From Halobaculum sp. CBA1158 (GTDB lineage: Archaea; Halobacteriota; Halobacteria; Halobacteriales; Haloferacaceae), in the NCBI RefSeq assembly GCF_021431925.1, contig NZ_CP090371.1, positions 1,798,001 to 1,862,000 of the forward strand: DNA of 64,000 bases. Direction: 5' to 3'. The notes under the pieces were generated by a model. That model saw nothing but the letters and a program-made list of their open reading frames with translations, was not told the origin of the DNA and did not search any database. The first letter of the stretch is position 1. Each line of letters begins with the position of its first letter. This document shows positions 26,634-35,251 of this stretch, one piece after another. Position numbers and translations under genes: made by a program.

Positions 26634-27845
26634 TCACCCCCGAACCAGCGGCACGAGGGCGACCGCCGCCAGCGCCGCACAGCCCGCGAGCCCGTACCAG
26701 CCGAGCGCGTAGCCGCCGGCGTCGGCGAGCAGTCCGAACGCCGGCGGCGCGAGGAGCCCCCCGAGGTTGATCGCCGTCTGCCCGCCCGCGGTCGCCGCGC
26801 CCACCTCCTCGTCGTCGACGAGGGCGGTGAGACAGCCGTAGTACATCCCCGGGAATCCGAGGACGAAGAAGCCGAGGACCGCGAACGTCGCGGCCGCGGG
26901 CAGGGGCGCGCCGACGAGCGTGACGGCGACGAACCCGGCGACGCTGACGACCGCCTGCACGAACAGCACGCGAGCGTTCGCGGTCGTCTGCGGGATCGAC
27001 AGCCGATCGGCCAGCGCGCCGCCGCCGAGTCGGCCGAGGCTGCCGGTCACCTGCACGGCCGCGAGCGCGCCGCCGGCGACCGCCGCCGAGGCGGCGACGG
27101 CGTCGGTCATGTGGAGGACGACGTAGCCGGTCGTCGTGAACACCGCCGCCCCGAGGAAGAAGCCCGCGACCAACAGCCCGCGGTAGCCCGACCCGGAGAG
27201 CAGCCCCCGCACGTCCGGCGGGGACAACACTCCGGACCCGTCGCGGCCGTCGTACCCCCACGCGAACACCGCCGCGACCGCGACCGCGACGCCGGCGGCG
27301 ACGAGGAAGCCGTCGGTCCAGTCGGTCCGCGCCCCGGCGACGGTTATTAGCCCCGCCGACAGTCCCGATCCGGCGGTGACGCCGACCTGCTTCACGTTCA
27401 TCGCGAGGTTGCGTCGCCCCTCGGGCGCGACGACCAACACCGCGCGGTTCGTCGCCGGCATCGCGGTCGCGTAGGCGACGCCGACGAACACCAACGCCGC
27501 CAACACCAGCGGGTACGTCGGCGCGACCGCGACCCCGAGACAGCCCAGTCCCATGAGCACCAGTCCACCGATCATCGGCCGGCGTTCGCCGTCGGCGTCG
27601 ACGACCGCCCCGGCGACGAACAGCGCTGCCGTGTAGCCGGCGATGACCGCTGTCACCGCCAGTCCGGTCCGAAACCGGGAGAGGCCGAACTCCGCGCGGA
27701 GGAACGCCGTCGTCGCGAACACGGCGTAGAAGCAGACGCTCGCCGACACCTGCCAGCCGCCGACCAGCCCGACGCCGCGCCACTCGCGCACGCTCAACGC
27801 TCGGTCCCCCGAGGTGGTTCCTCCGTCGGTACCGGCGACGTACAC
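26634..27845 (-). CDS. MFS transporter
   Basis: Major facilitator superfamily carrier of about 400 residues with roughly 12 hydrophobic helices; the substrate cannot be predicted. Segments such as ATAMPATNRAVLVVAPEGRRNLAMNVKQVGVTAGSG match the loop 4-5 region of MFS proteins. The start is uncertain: the GTG at 27845 is used here, a GTG at 27791 is also possible. An ATG at 28022 would add 59 residues that are Arg/Ser-rich, run into the sod promoter and look non-coding. Confidence 0.85.
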   Translation of the reverse strand: MYVAGTDGGTTSGDRALSVREWRGVGLVGGWQVSASVCFYAVFATTAFLRAEFGLSRFRTGLAVTAVIAGYTAALFVAGAVVDADGERRPMIGGLVLMGLGCLGVAVAPTYPLVLAALVFVGVAYATAMPATNRAVLVVAPEGRRNLAMNVKQVGVTAGSGLSAGLITVAGARTDWTDGFLVAAGVAVAVAAVFAWGYDGRDGSGVLSPPDVRGLLSGSGYRGLLVAGFFLGAAVFTTTGYVVLHMTDAVAASAAVAGGALAAVQVTGSLGRLGGGALADRLSIPQTTANARVLFVQAVVSVAGFVAVTLVGAPLPAAATFAVLGFFVLGFPGMYYGCLTALVDDEEVGAATAGGQTAINLGGLLAPPAFGLLADAGGYALGWYGLAGCAALAAVALVPLVRG

Positions 27846-27997
27846 CGCGACCCGATCTCGGTCCCGCGTGACCACTCGCCGGTCCAGAGCGCCGACAGCG
27901 AGTCGCGAACCCGAGGTGAACGCGACCGAGCCGGCGACGCTGTGGGCGCGATCGGAACCGCTCCCCGGCGTCGGTGTGACTGACGAAAGCTTCTTGT

Positions 27998-28058
27998 GAA
28001 GTGCTATCAACGGACTTCTCAATCTTTAACAGCTATCGCGCCGTTGTATCGGTCGGAG
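27998..28058 (+). promoter_or_regulatory. promoter and ribosome-binding site of sod copy 1
   Basis: An AT-rich tract holds the inverted repeat GAAGT-N11-ACTTC (27998-28018), then CTTTAAC (about 28023-28029) as a TATA-like box. A Shine-Dalgarno GGAGGT at about 28053-28058 precedes the ATG at 28069. Unlike many genes here, copy 1 therefore has a short leader. The upstream region is unrelated to that of sod copy 2. Confidence 0.5.
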
Positions 28059-28068
28059 GTAACACATC

Positions 28069-28668
28069 ATGAGCTACGAACTGGATCCGCTGCCGTACGA
28101 CTACGACGCGCTCGAACCGCACATCTCCGAACAGGTGCTCACGTGGCATCACGACACCCATCACCAGGGCTACGTCAACGGCTGGAACTCCGCCGAGGAG
28201 ACGCTGGAGGAGAACCGCGAAGCCGGTGACTTCGGCTCGTCTGCGGGTGCAATCCGCGACGTGACGCACAACTCCTCGGGCCACATCCTGCACGACCTGT
28301 TCTGGCAGAACATGAGCCCCGAGGGCGGCGACGAGCCCTCCGGCGCGCTCGCCGACCGCATCGAAGAAGACTTCGGTTCGTACGACGCCTGGAAGGGCGA
28401 GTTCGAGGCTGCTGCCGGCAACGCCTCCGGCTGGGCGCTGCTCGTCTACGACACGTTCTCGAATCAGCTCCGTAACGTGGTCGTCGACAAGCACGACCAG
28501 GGCGCGATCTGGGGCGGCCACCCGATCCTCGCGCTGGACGTGTGGGAGCACTCCTACTACTACGACTACGGCCCCGCACGCGGCGACTTCGTCTCCGCGT
28601 TCTTCGAAGTCGTCGACTGGGACGAACCCAGCGACCGCTACGAGCAGGCCGTCCAGCTCTTCGAGTAA
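28069..28668 (+). CDS. sod: superoxide dismutase (Fe/Mn type), copy 1
   Basis: 199-residue cytoplasmic Fe/Mn-family superoxide dismutase converting superoxide to peroxide and oxygen. Metal ligands appear in order: His in LTWHHDTHHQGYVN, His in HNSSGHILHDLFW, and Asp/His in ALDVWEHSYYYDYGP. Length and motifs are full. The protein differs from copy 2 (61229-61828) at only 4 residues: three near residues 51-56 and one Asp/Glu near 106. The nucleotide pattern is mosaic. It is divergent from the MFS gene. Confidence 0.97.
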   Translation: MSYELDPLPYDYDALEPHISEQVLTWHHDTHHQGYVNGWNSAEETLEENREAGDFGSSAGAIRDVTHNSSGHILHDLFWQNMSPEGGDEPSGALADRIEEDFGSYDAWKGEFEAAAGNASGWALLVYDTFSNQLRNVVVDKHDQGAIWGGHPILALDVWEHSYYYDYGPARGDFVSAFFEVVDWDEPSDRYEQAVQLFE

Positions 28669-28821
28669 GCTGGCGACGACGAACGGACCCGGAGGGGTCC
28701 GAGTCGACCCGCACACTTCTTTCGCGACCGGCCGACGAGCGACGCCTCCGTCGTCCGAGCGCCGGCGGTCCGGCGGTTCCGGAAGGGCCGAACTTACCAC
28801 CTCGGCGACCGATCGACGGAC

Positions 28822-29517
28822 ATGGAACTCGCGGACGGCGTGTACGCGCTCGAACTGTCGATGGAGCGGGAGGAAGGGACGTTCGTGATCCACCCCGTCG
28901 CCGTGGAGACGCCGACAGGCGTGGTCCTGGTCGACGTGGGGCTCCCGGGACAGACGGACGCGCTGGCGGCGGCGCTCGACGACCACGGCCTCGCGCTCGA
29001 GGACGTACGAGCGGTGGTGGTGACCCACCACGACGGCGACCACGCGGGCGGGCTGGCGGCCGTTCGCGAGCGGGCGGACGGTCCGGTGGTGTACGCCCAC
29101 GAGGGAGCCGTACCGTACGTCGACGGGCGGAAGTTCCCGATGAAGTCCGATCCCGAGAGCGACCGGTACGAGCCGGTGGCGGTGGACGTGACACTCCGGG
29201 GCGAGGTGACGTTCCGGACGGCCGCCGGGCCGATGGAGACGGTGTTCACGCCGGGGCACGCGCCCGGTCACCTCTCGCTGTATCTCCCGGAGGCCGACCT
29301 CCTGCTCGCGGTCGACGCGCTCCGAAGCGACGCCGGGGAACTCACCGGCCCGGCCGAACACTTCACGCCGAATCTGCCGGAGGCGACCCGGTCGGTCGGG
29401 ACGGTGGCGGACCTCGCAGTCGAGACCGTCCATTGCTATCACGGCGGACCCGTCGACGCCGACACCGCCGACGTCGAACGAGTGTACGAGTCGCTCGCGG
29501 CCGAGCACCTCGATTGA
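28822..29517 (+). CDS. MBL-fold metallo-hydrolase
   Basis: 231-residue metallo-beta-lactamase fold hydrolase. The motif VVVTHHDGDHAGG (H-x-D-x-D-H variant, HHDGDH) is at about residues 68-73. FTPGHAPGHLSLYLPEADLLLAVDAL and CYHGGPVD provide further metal ligands. It starts MELADGVYALEL, with a CTTACC promoter-like element about 30 nt upstream. Substrate unknown; members include glyoxalase II-like and quorum-quenching enzymes. Confidence 0.9.
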   Translation: MELADGVYALELSMEREEGTFVIHPVAVETPTGVVLVDVGLPGQTDALAAALDDHGLALEDVRAVVVTHHDGDHAGGLAAVRERADGPVVYAHEGAVPYVDGRKFPMKSDPESDRYEPVAVDVTLRGEVTFRTAAGPMETVFTPGHAPGHLSLYLPEADLLLAVDALRSDAGELTGPAEHFTPNLPEATRSVGTVADLAVETVHCYHGGPVDADTADVERVYESLAAEHLD

Positions 29518-29635
29518 CGCCGACGGCCGAACGCCCAGAGTGACACCGACGACCTCCCGCCGCGGAGCCACCGGCGACGGGGGATCGCCGATCGGACCGG
29601 GCGCTATTTACCCGCGGGCCGGCGACCGACCGGAC

Positions 29636-29995
29636 GTGCCGACCGACAAGTCAGCGTTCCCGCGGCTGCACCCGTGCGACTTCTACACGCCCGAGGAGCT
29701 GTTCGAGCCGGATCGGATGTACACCGTCTACGAGATCGCGCGTCTGCTCCAGGGATTAGAGCCCGACGCCGAGATCGACGAGGGGACCGAGGAGGTGCTG
29801 CTCGACTGGGCGATCCCGTGGGTCATGACCCACGCCGCCGACCTCGTCGTCGCCGAGCCGCGCAGCGACGACGAGCCGGGATACTACGGCCTGCGCGAGC
29901 CGGGCGACCTGAGCGCCGACGGCGACGACGCCGGCGGCGACACCGCCGACAGCGACGCCGGGGACCTCGACGACGACCCCGCGGGCGACCGGTGA
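29636..29995 (+). CDS. conserved haloarchaeal protein of unknown function
   Basis: 119-residue protein with a compact conserved core LHPCDFYTPEELFEPDRMYTVYEIARLLQG followed by EVLLDWAIPWVM, then an acidic Asp/Gly tail. I recognise the pattern as a widespread haloarchaeal family (possibly DUF5827) but know no function. The GTG at 29636 has a CTATTTA box about 27-30 nt upstream, supporting a leaderless start; an earlier GTG at 29540 is unlikely. Its stop overlaps the next gene's GTG by 4 nt (GTGA). Confidence 0.82.
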   Translation: MPTDKSAFPRLHPCDFYTPEELFEPDRMYTVYEIARLLQGLEPDAEIDEGTEEVLLDWAIPWVMTHAADLVVAEPRSDDEPGYYGLREPGDLSADGDDAGGDTADSDAGDLDDDPAGDR

Positions 29996-30843
29996 GGCTC
30001 CTTGTCGCCGGCGCGGACGCCGTTGACGCCGGGAAGACCACGTTCGCAGTCGGACTCGCGGCCCGGCTCCGCGCGACCGGGTCGCCCCTCGCGGCGTTCA
30101 AGCCCCGCGCCGGCAACGACTACTGGTTCGACCACGACGACGTCCGGCGGGCCGCGGGCGAGGGACGCCTCTACGGCAAGGACGTCGACCGCCTCCTCCG
30201 GGCGGAAGCACCCGACGCCGACCGCGACGGTGCCCACGAGCGACGCAACCCGATCCACCGCCTGTGGCGACCGACGCCGGGGACGACGGGACTGCTCGGC
30301 GAGGACGGTCGGACGTTCCTCGTCGACCGCGTCACCACCCGCGACGGCGACGAGTGGGTCGTGAACGCGACGGCCGAGCTCCCGGAGGGGCTGCGTTCGG
30401 ACCTCGCGCTGTCGGACGCGCGCCGCGTCGACTCGGTCGCCGCGCTCAACGACGCGATGCGCGAGCTCCACGTGCCCGCGCTGGATCGTCTCGCCGGCGA
30501 CGTTCGAACCGCGGGCGAGGACGGCGCGGCGCTCGTCGAGTCGTACGGCGAGGTGACGACGCCGCTGCGGGACGTGCGCTTCGACGCGGTCGCGGCGGTC
30601 GACCCCGGCCGCTGTCGGATCTACGGCGGCGACCGGTGGGCCGTCGCACGCGAGACGGCCACCGGCGGCCGCGAGGCGGGGAGGCTCGAGGTGCGCGTCG
30701 ACCGCGTGACCGACATGCTCGACCCCGTCTCGACGCACGACCTGCGTCCGCTCTCGGCGGCGGAGCGCGCCGACCCCGACGCGGTCGCGTCGGCGTATCG
30801 GGAGGCGTACGACGCGCTCGTGACGGCGGCCCGTGGGCGGTAA
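29992..30843 (+). CDS. P-loop ATPase-like protein
   Basis: 283-residue protein with an N-terminal P-loop (LLVAGADAVDAGKTTFAVGLAARL) and FKPRAGNDYWFDHDDV, which recalls deviant Walker ATPases such as dethiobiotin synthase-like proteins. The remainder has no motif I recognise. The GTG start overlaps the preceding stop by 4 nt, so the two genes form an operon and may act together. Substrate or partner unknown. Confidence 0.8.
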   Translation: MRLLVAGADAVDAGKTTFAVGLAARLRATGSPLAAFKPRAGNDYWFDHDDVRRAAGEGRLYGKDVDRLLRAEAPDADRDGAHERRNPIHRLWRPTPGTTGLLGEDGRTFLVDRVTTRDGDEWVVNATAELPEGLRSDLALSDARRVDSVAALNDAMRELHVPALDRLAGDVRTAGEDGAALVESYGEVTTPLRDVRFDAVAAVDPGRCRIYGGDRWAVARETATGGREAGRLEVRVDRVTDMLDPVSTHDLRPLSAAERADPDAVASAYREAYDALVTAARGR

Positions 30844-30879
30844 CGTTCGCCGGTCGCCGGTCCCTACGGCACTTGCATC

Positions 30880-31503
30880 CTACCGCATCCGCGCCGCCTT
30901 CGCGGCCATCTCCACGTGCTCGAGCGGCGCGTCGGTCACGCTCGGTCCGTGGCCCACGTGCATCTCCGCGAGGTCGTCGCCGAGGCGGTCGCGGACGCGG
31001 TCGATGCTCCGGACCAGCGCGTCGCGGTCGCCCTCCTCCAGGTCGGTCCGGCCGAAGCCCCCGTTCTGGAAGATCAGATCGCCCGCGAACAGCACGCCGG
31101 CGTCCTCGTCGTACAGGCACAGGTGGTCGTCCTTGTGGCCGGGCGTGTGCAGCGCCTCGTAGCGTCCGAGGCCCATCTCGACGGTGCCGCCGTCGGGTAT
31201 CTCGTTGTCCACGCTCGGCTGACCCGTGTCGAAGCCCCACGTCTCGACGCCGAACGCGTCGTGGACGGCCTCGACGTTGCCGACGTGGTCGGGGTGCGTG
31301 TGAGTGAGGATCACGGCGTCGAGGTCGTCGACGCGCTCGCGGACGAGCGGGAGCACGTCGAAGTTCGATCCCGTGTCGACGAGGACGCGGCGGCCCGCGT
31401 CGCCGTCGGCGTTGCGGGCGGGCGCGTCGGCCGCGGCGGGGCCGGAGACGAGGAACGCGTTGCTCGTGAACGCCTGCACGCCGGCGGCGAGATTTCGGAT
31501 CAT
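30880..31503 (-). CDS. MBL-fold hydrolase (glyoxalase II-like)
   Basis: 207-residue metallo-beta-lactamase fold protein. The zinc motif VILTHTHPDHVGN is near residues 67-73, followed by ALHTPGHKDDHLCLYDE, AGDLIFQNGGFGRTDLEEGD and a final VGHGPSVTD. The pattern is that of glyoxalase II-like or persulfide dioxygenase-like hydrolases. Start MIRNLAAGVQAFTSNAF at 31501-31503. It is divergent from thyA, and the 111-bp space holds both promoters. Confidence 0.9.
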   Translation of the reverse strand: MIRNLAAGVQAFTSNAFLVSGPAAADAPARNADGDAGRRVLVDTGSNFDVLPLVRERVDDLDAVILTHTHPDHVGNVEAVHDAFGVETWGFDTGQPSVDNEIPDGGTVEMGLGRYEALHTPGHKDDHLCLYDEDAGVLFAGDLIFQNGGFGRTDLEEGDRDALVRSIDRVRDRLGDDLAEMHVGHGPSVTDAPLEHVEMAAKAARMR

Positions 31504-31614
31504 GGGTGTCGGTTGGACGGCCCGGGCCTTGGGGGTTCGTGTTGCGTCCGCCGTCGGTCGGCGGACGGTGCCGTTTCCGGCAGACTTTCGACCCGTGGCC
31601 GATCCTACTCGGAC

Positions 31615-32622
31615 ATGAAGCAGTACCTCTCGACCGTCGAGGACGTGATCCGGGACGGCACCTACAAGCCGAACCGGACCGGCGTCGACACGCTCTCGTC
31701 CTTTTCGGTGCACTACGAGGCCGACCTCGCGGACGGCTTCCCGCTGTTGACGACGAAGGACCTGTCGGGCTTTCGCTGGAACTCGCTCATCCACGAGTTC
31801 CTGTGGTACCTTTCGGGTGAGGAGCACGTCCGGAGCCTGCGCGAGGAGACGGGAATCTGGGACGCCTGGGCCGACGAGGAGGGTCGCCTCGACACCGCCT
31901 ACGGGCGCTTCTGGCGGCGCTACCCCGTTCCCGAGGGGGGACTGGAGGGGGAGACGTGGCCCGACGACGACCAGCGCTGGATGAACGACGGCGAGCGCAC
32001 CTTCGATCAGATCCAGTACGTCCTCGACACCCTCCGGGAGAACCCCAACTCCCGCCGCATCGTCGTGAACGCGTGGCACCCCGCGAACGCGACCGTGTCG
32101 ACGCTCCCGCCGTGTCACTACACCTTCGTGTTCAACGTCCAGGGCGACCGTCTGAACCTCCACCTCACGCAGCGCTCGGGCGACATGGCGCTCGGGGTCC
32201 CGTTCAACATCGCCGCCTACAGCATCCTGCTGACGGCCGTCGCCCAGCGCACCGGCTTCGAGCCGGGCACGTTCGCCCACAGCGTCGTCGACGCGCACGT
32301 CTACTGCGGCACCGACGAGCGCGGCGACTGGTACGGCGGCGACGAGGCTCGCGACCTGATCGCGGAGGGCCTCGACGACGCCGACTCCCGGTCGGACTAC
32401 GAGCGCCTGGCGGACCGCGTCGAGGCGGCCGCGCCGCCGGAACGGGACGGCGACGAGCGCAAGGACCACGTGCCCGGGTTGGTGCGACAACTCGGTCGCG
32501 AGCCCCGCGAGCGGCCGATCCTCCGAGTCGCCGACAAGCCGCTGGACGAACTGGAGTTCGACGACATCGAGCTGCTGGAGTACGACCCCGAACCGGGGAT
32601 CGAGTTCGCGGTCGCCGAGTGA
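31615..32622 (+). CDS. thyA: thymidylate synthase (ThyA type)
   Basis: 335-residue folate-dependent enzyme making dTMP from dUMP with methylene-tetrahydrofolate. Conserved segments include DRTGVDTLS-like N-terminus, FRWNSLIHEFLWYLSGEEH, YGRFWRRY, the catalytic TLPPCHYTFVF (Cys167), QRSGDMALGVPFNIAAYSIL and VDAHVYCG. An acidic insertion (about 265-295) precedes the C-terminal region. The stop codon overlaps the start of the DHFR gene by one base, so dTMP synthesis and dihydrofolate recycling are coupled. Confidence 0.97.
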   Translation: MKQYLSTVEDVIRDGTYKPNRTGVDTLSSFSVHYEADLADGFPLLTTKDLSGFRWNSLIHEFLWYLSGEEHVRSLREETGIWDAWADEEGRLDTAYGRFWRRYPVPEGGLEGETWPDDDQRWMNDGERTFDQIQYVLDTLRENPNSRRIVVNAWHPANATVSTLPPCHYTFVFNVQGDRLNLHLTQRSGDMALGVPFNIAAYSILLTAVAQRTGFEPGTFAHSVVDAHVYCGTDERGDWYGGDEARDLIAEGLDDADSRSDYERLADRVEAAAPPERDGDERKDHVPGLVRQLGREPRERPILRVADKPLDELEFDDIELLEYDPEPGIEFAVAE

Positions 32623-33164
32623 TGGCGGTCGACGCACCCGGCGACGGCGCACCGAGCCCTCGCATCGCCCTGATCGCGGCCGTCGCCGCCAACGGCGTCA
32701 TCGGCGCGGAGGGCGGGATGCCGTGGCACCTCCCTGCCGACATGCGCCACTTCAAGCAGACGACGACGGGCCACCCCGTGATCATGGGTCGCAGGACGTA
32801 CGAATCGATCGCCGGCGACGTCGGCGGCCCGCTCCCCGGTCGGACGAACGTCGTCCTCTCGCGGTCGGATCCGGATCTCCCGGGCGAGGGCGGCGACGTG
32901 GTCGTCGCCGATTCCGTCGACGAGGCGCTCGACGCCGCCCGCGACGCGGCCGTCGACCGCGGCGTCGACACCGTCTACGTCGCCGGCGGCGGCGCGGTGT
33001 ACGAGCAGTTCCTCCCGCTGGCGGACCGGCTCGTCCTGACCGAGGTTCACGAGTCGTACGACGGCGACACCGTCTTTCCCGAGTTCGACCGCGACGAGTG
33101 GGTCGAGCGCGAGCGCGACGAGCGCGAGGCGTTCGACTTCGTCGTCTACGAGCGCTCGGAGTGA
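32622..33164 (+). CDS. dihydrofolate reductase
   Basis: 180-residue NADPH-dependent enzyme regenerating tetrahydrofolate after ThyA. Motifs: IALIAAVAANGVIGAEGGMPWHLPADMRHFK, HPVIMGRRTYESI, LPGRTNVVLSRS, VYVAGGGAVYEQFLPLADRLVLTEVH and FPEFDRDEW. The start ATG overlaps the thyA stop (TGATG). Pairing with thymidylate synthase is known in haloarchaea (for example hdrA in Haloferax volcanii), but I do not claim which paralogue this is. Confidence 0.96.
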   Translation: MAVDAPGDGAPSPRIALIAAVAANGVIGAEGGMPWHLPADMRHFKQTTTGHPVIMGRRTYESIAGDVGGPLPGRTNVVLSRSDPDLPGEGGDVVVADSVDEALDAARDAAVDRGVDTVYVAGGGAVYEQFLPLADRLVLTEVHESYDGDTVFPEFDRDEWVERERDEREAFDFVVYERSE

Positions 33165-33245
33165 GCGCGTCGCCGGGTCCCCGTCAGAGCGCGTCGCCTG
33201 ATTCCCGTCAGAACTGCTTTCCGCCCGCGTCGCGACGCACGGGGC

Positions 33246-34274
33246 GTGAAGCGATCCGGACTCGCGACCGTCGCGGTGTGCCTGCTGCTCGCGCTCTCGG
33301 GGTGCGTCGTCGGTCCCGTCGGCAGCGACCCCGCCGGCGACGCGACCGGCGGCGGCCCGGGCGACCCCACCGCGACCGCGCCGCCGGGTTCGGACGCCAC
33401 CCACGCCACCGCCTCGATTCCGGCTGACGGGACCGAGGTGACCGTCGTCGAGGTCGTCGACGGCGACACGGTCCGGATCGAGTACGACAACGGGACGACC
33501 GACACCGCGCGCCTGCTCGGCGTCGACACGCCCGAGGTGTACGGCGAGAACAGCCCCGAGGAGTTCGAGGGCGTCCCCGACACCGAGGCGGGGCGGGCCT
33601 GCCTCGACGAGTACGCCGACCGCGCCAGCGCCTACGCGAAGAACCGCCTGCTCGGCGAGCGGGTGACGATCGGCTTCGACGCCAACGAGCCCCGGCGCGG
33701 CTACTACGACCGCCTGCTCGTGTACGTCCACCACGACGGCGGGTCGTTCAACTACGCGCTGGTCGACCGCGGGCTCGCTCGCGTGTACGACTCCTCCTTC
33801 GAGCGCGGCGAGACGTTCTACGCCGCCGAGGAGCGCGCGATGAGCGACGGTCGCGGGCTGTGGTCGTGTCGCGACGGCACCCCCCGTCCCGCGGCCGACG
33901 ACGAGACGACCGCGACCGCGTCTGCGACGGCGACGCCCGAGGGCGACGGCGTGGTCGTCTCGCGGATCCACGCCGACGCCGAGGGCGACGACGCGGAGAA
34001 CCTGAACGACGAGTACGTCGTCCTCACCAACCGCGGCGACGAGTCGGTCGACCTCTCGGGATGGACGCTGGAGGACGCCGCGGGCTTCACCTACGAGTTC
34101 CCCGAGGGAACGACGATCGACGCCGGCGCGTCGCTCACTGTCCACGTGGGGCAGGGAGCGGACACCGAGACGGATCTCTACTGGGGTCGCGAGCGCCCGA
34201 CGCTCAACAACGACGGCGAGACGGTGACGATCCGGGACGCGAGCGGAGCAGTCGTCGCCGAGCGGTCGACGTGA
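33246..34274 (+). CDS. secreted lipoprotein with thermonuclease and lamin-tail domains
   Basis: 342-residue exported protein. The N-terminus KRSGLATVAVCLLLALSGC is a Sec signal with lipobox LSGC (Cys near residue 20), then a Gly/Ala/Thr-rich spacer. A staphylococcal nuclease-like domain (about 60-205) has VEVVDGDTVRIEY, LLGVDTPEVYG, FDANEPRRGYYDRLLVYV and ALVDRGLARVY. A C-terminal lamin-tail domain (about 235-340) has NLNDEYVVLTNRGDESVDLSGWTLEDAAG. It probably degrades extracellular DNA at the cell surface. The GTG at 33246 is the only start before the signal peptide. Confidence 0.92.
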   Translation: MKRSGLATVAVCLLLALSGCVVGPVGSDPAGDATGGGPGDPTATAPPGSDATHATASIPADGTEVTVVEVVDGDTVRIEYDNGTTDTARLLGVDTPEVYGENSPEEFEGVPDTEAGRACLDEYADRASAYAKNRLLGERVTIGFDANEPRRGYYDRLLVYVHHDGGSFNYALVDRGLARVYDSSFERGETFYAAEERAMSDGRGLWSCRDGTPRPAADDETTATASATATPEGDGVVVSRIHADAEGDDAENLNDEYVVLTNRGDESVDLSGWTLEDAAGFTYEFPEGTTIDAGASLTVHVGQGADTETDLYWGRERPTLNNDGETVTIRDASGAVVAERST

Positions 34275-34329
34275 GACGGCGACGCCGGTCGCCCTTCGGA
34301 ACCGGGGACGCAGGGACCGAGACCCGTAG

Positions 34330-34425
34330 GCCGAGACGCGGGAAACGAGACGCGTAGTCCGGGGCGAGAGTCGAGACGCGTGGTCAAGGGCGCGGGCCTC
34401 GCGACGCGTGGCCGGTTTTATCCCG
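34330..34425. repeat. degenerate GAGACGCG-containing direct repeats
   Basis: Units beginning GAGACGCG (or GCGACGCG) recur four times between about 34334 and 34424 at irregular spacing, several followed by T and G-rich sequence. They fill most of the gap between the nuclease and tautomerase genes. No structure or gene is evident. Confidence 0.45.
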
Positions 34426-34446
34426 CGGCGGCACCCACCCCGTCGC

Positions 34447-34860
34447 GTGCCACACCTTCGGTTCGACCTCTCGGTCGGCGTCGCCGACGACGAGCGGGCC
34501 TCGTTCGCGGACTGGGTCGCGGAGACGTACGGGGACGTGATGGAGACGGGGACGGACCACGTCGGGGTAGTCGTCGCCGAGAGCGACCCGCGACTGGGCC
34601 GAGCCAGTCCGGAGGACCCGGTCGCGCTCGTGAACGCGGACGTTCGGGTCGGACGGACCGTCGCCCAGCGTCACGAACTCGCGCGCCGCCTGACGGCCGA
34701 ACTCGGGGAGCGCTTCGCCGTCCCTGAGGCGTTCGTCTACGTCGTGTTCACCGAGCACGGGGGCGACGACTTCGTCCTCGGCGGGGAACCGCTGGCCGAC
34801 TGGGACGGCGCGGAGGCCACAGGGGACGGTCCGAGGGCCGACGGAGAACCCGGCGGGTGA
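34447..34860 (+). CDS. tautomerase (4-OT/MIF superfamily)-like protein
   Basis: 137-residue protein beginning MPHLRFDLSVGVADDE; removal of Met would expose Pro1, the catalytic base of tautomerases. VNADVRVGRTVAQRHELARRLTAELGERF and VYVVFTEHGGDDFVLGGEPLADW fit the beta-alpha-beta repeat. The GTG at 34447 is supported by a GTTTTATCCC box about 28 nt upstream. A short acidic tail follows. Substrate unknown. Confidence 0.83.
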   Translation: MPHLRFDLSVGVADDERASFADWVAETYGDVMETGTDHVGVVVAESDPRLGRASPEDPVALVNADVRVGRTVAQRHELARRLTAELGERFAVPEAFVYVVFTEHGGDDFVLGGEPLADWDGAEATGDGPRADGEPGG

Positions 34861-34921
34861 TCGGCGTCGCCCTCCCCGGTCGGCCGCCACGCATTAGTTC
34901 CGGCCGTCGCATGCGTCGTCC

Positions 34922-35113
34922 ATGTCGAGCAAGGCCACCTTCGAGGTGTACGAGGACAGCGCCGGACAATGGCGCTGGCGACTGGAGCACGACAACGGGA
35001 ACATCATCGCCGACTCCGGCGAGGGGTACGCAAGCAGGCAGAAGGCCGAAGAGGGCATCGAGAGCGTGAAGTCGAACGCACCGGACGCGGACGTCGTCGA
35101 GGCCGACGGATAG
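34922..35113 (+). CDS. DUF1508 (YegP/HVO_2922-type) small protein
   Basis: 63-residue protein with one DUF1508 unit: ATFEVYEDSAGQWRWRLEHDNGNIIADSGEGYASRQKAEEGI, then SVKSNAPDADV. It is the single-repeat haloarchaeal form; bacterial YegP has two repeats. It forms a small alpha-beta fold, often dimeric, of unknown function. ATG at 34922. Confidence 0.9.
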   Translation: MSSKATFEVYEDSAGQWRWRLEHDNGNIIADSGEGYASRQKAEEGIESVKSNAPDADVVEADG

Positions 35114-35197
35114 GCGACCGGTCCGATCGGACGGACGGGATCGACGGGAGCGCCGACCGCGACTCCCGCGGCTGGATCCGTCGAGGTTCGGCGGCTT

Positions 35198-35228
35198 GCT
35201 AAAGCTCCGTTTAGGGAGGGTTTTTCCC
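35198..35228 (+). promoter_or_regulatory. psmA promoter with inverted repeat shared with the beta-like gene
   Basis: GCTAAA-N6-TTTAGG (35198-35215) is followed by GGGTTTTTCCC (about 35218-35228). The first ATG downstream is at 35252, 36 nt past the repeat, and psmA begins at 35293. Arms, spacer and distance match 22301-22318 in front of the proteasome beta-like gene. The TTTAGG arm may itself be the TATA box. Confidence 0.6.
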
Positions 35229-35251
35229 GCGCGACCTCCTACCCGAAGGCG

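Noticed and set aside
27846-28022. 59-residue N-terminal extension of the MFS carrier
   Set aside because: Arg/Ser-rich, not membrane-like and overlaps the AT-rich sod promoter.
34380-34446. Earlier starts for the tautomerase-like gene
   Set aside because: They would bury the Pro1 that defines the family and begin before the TATA-like box.
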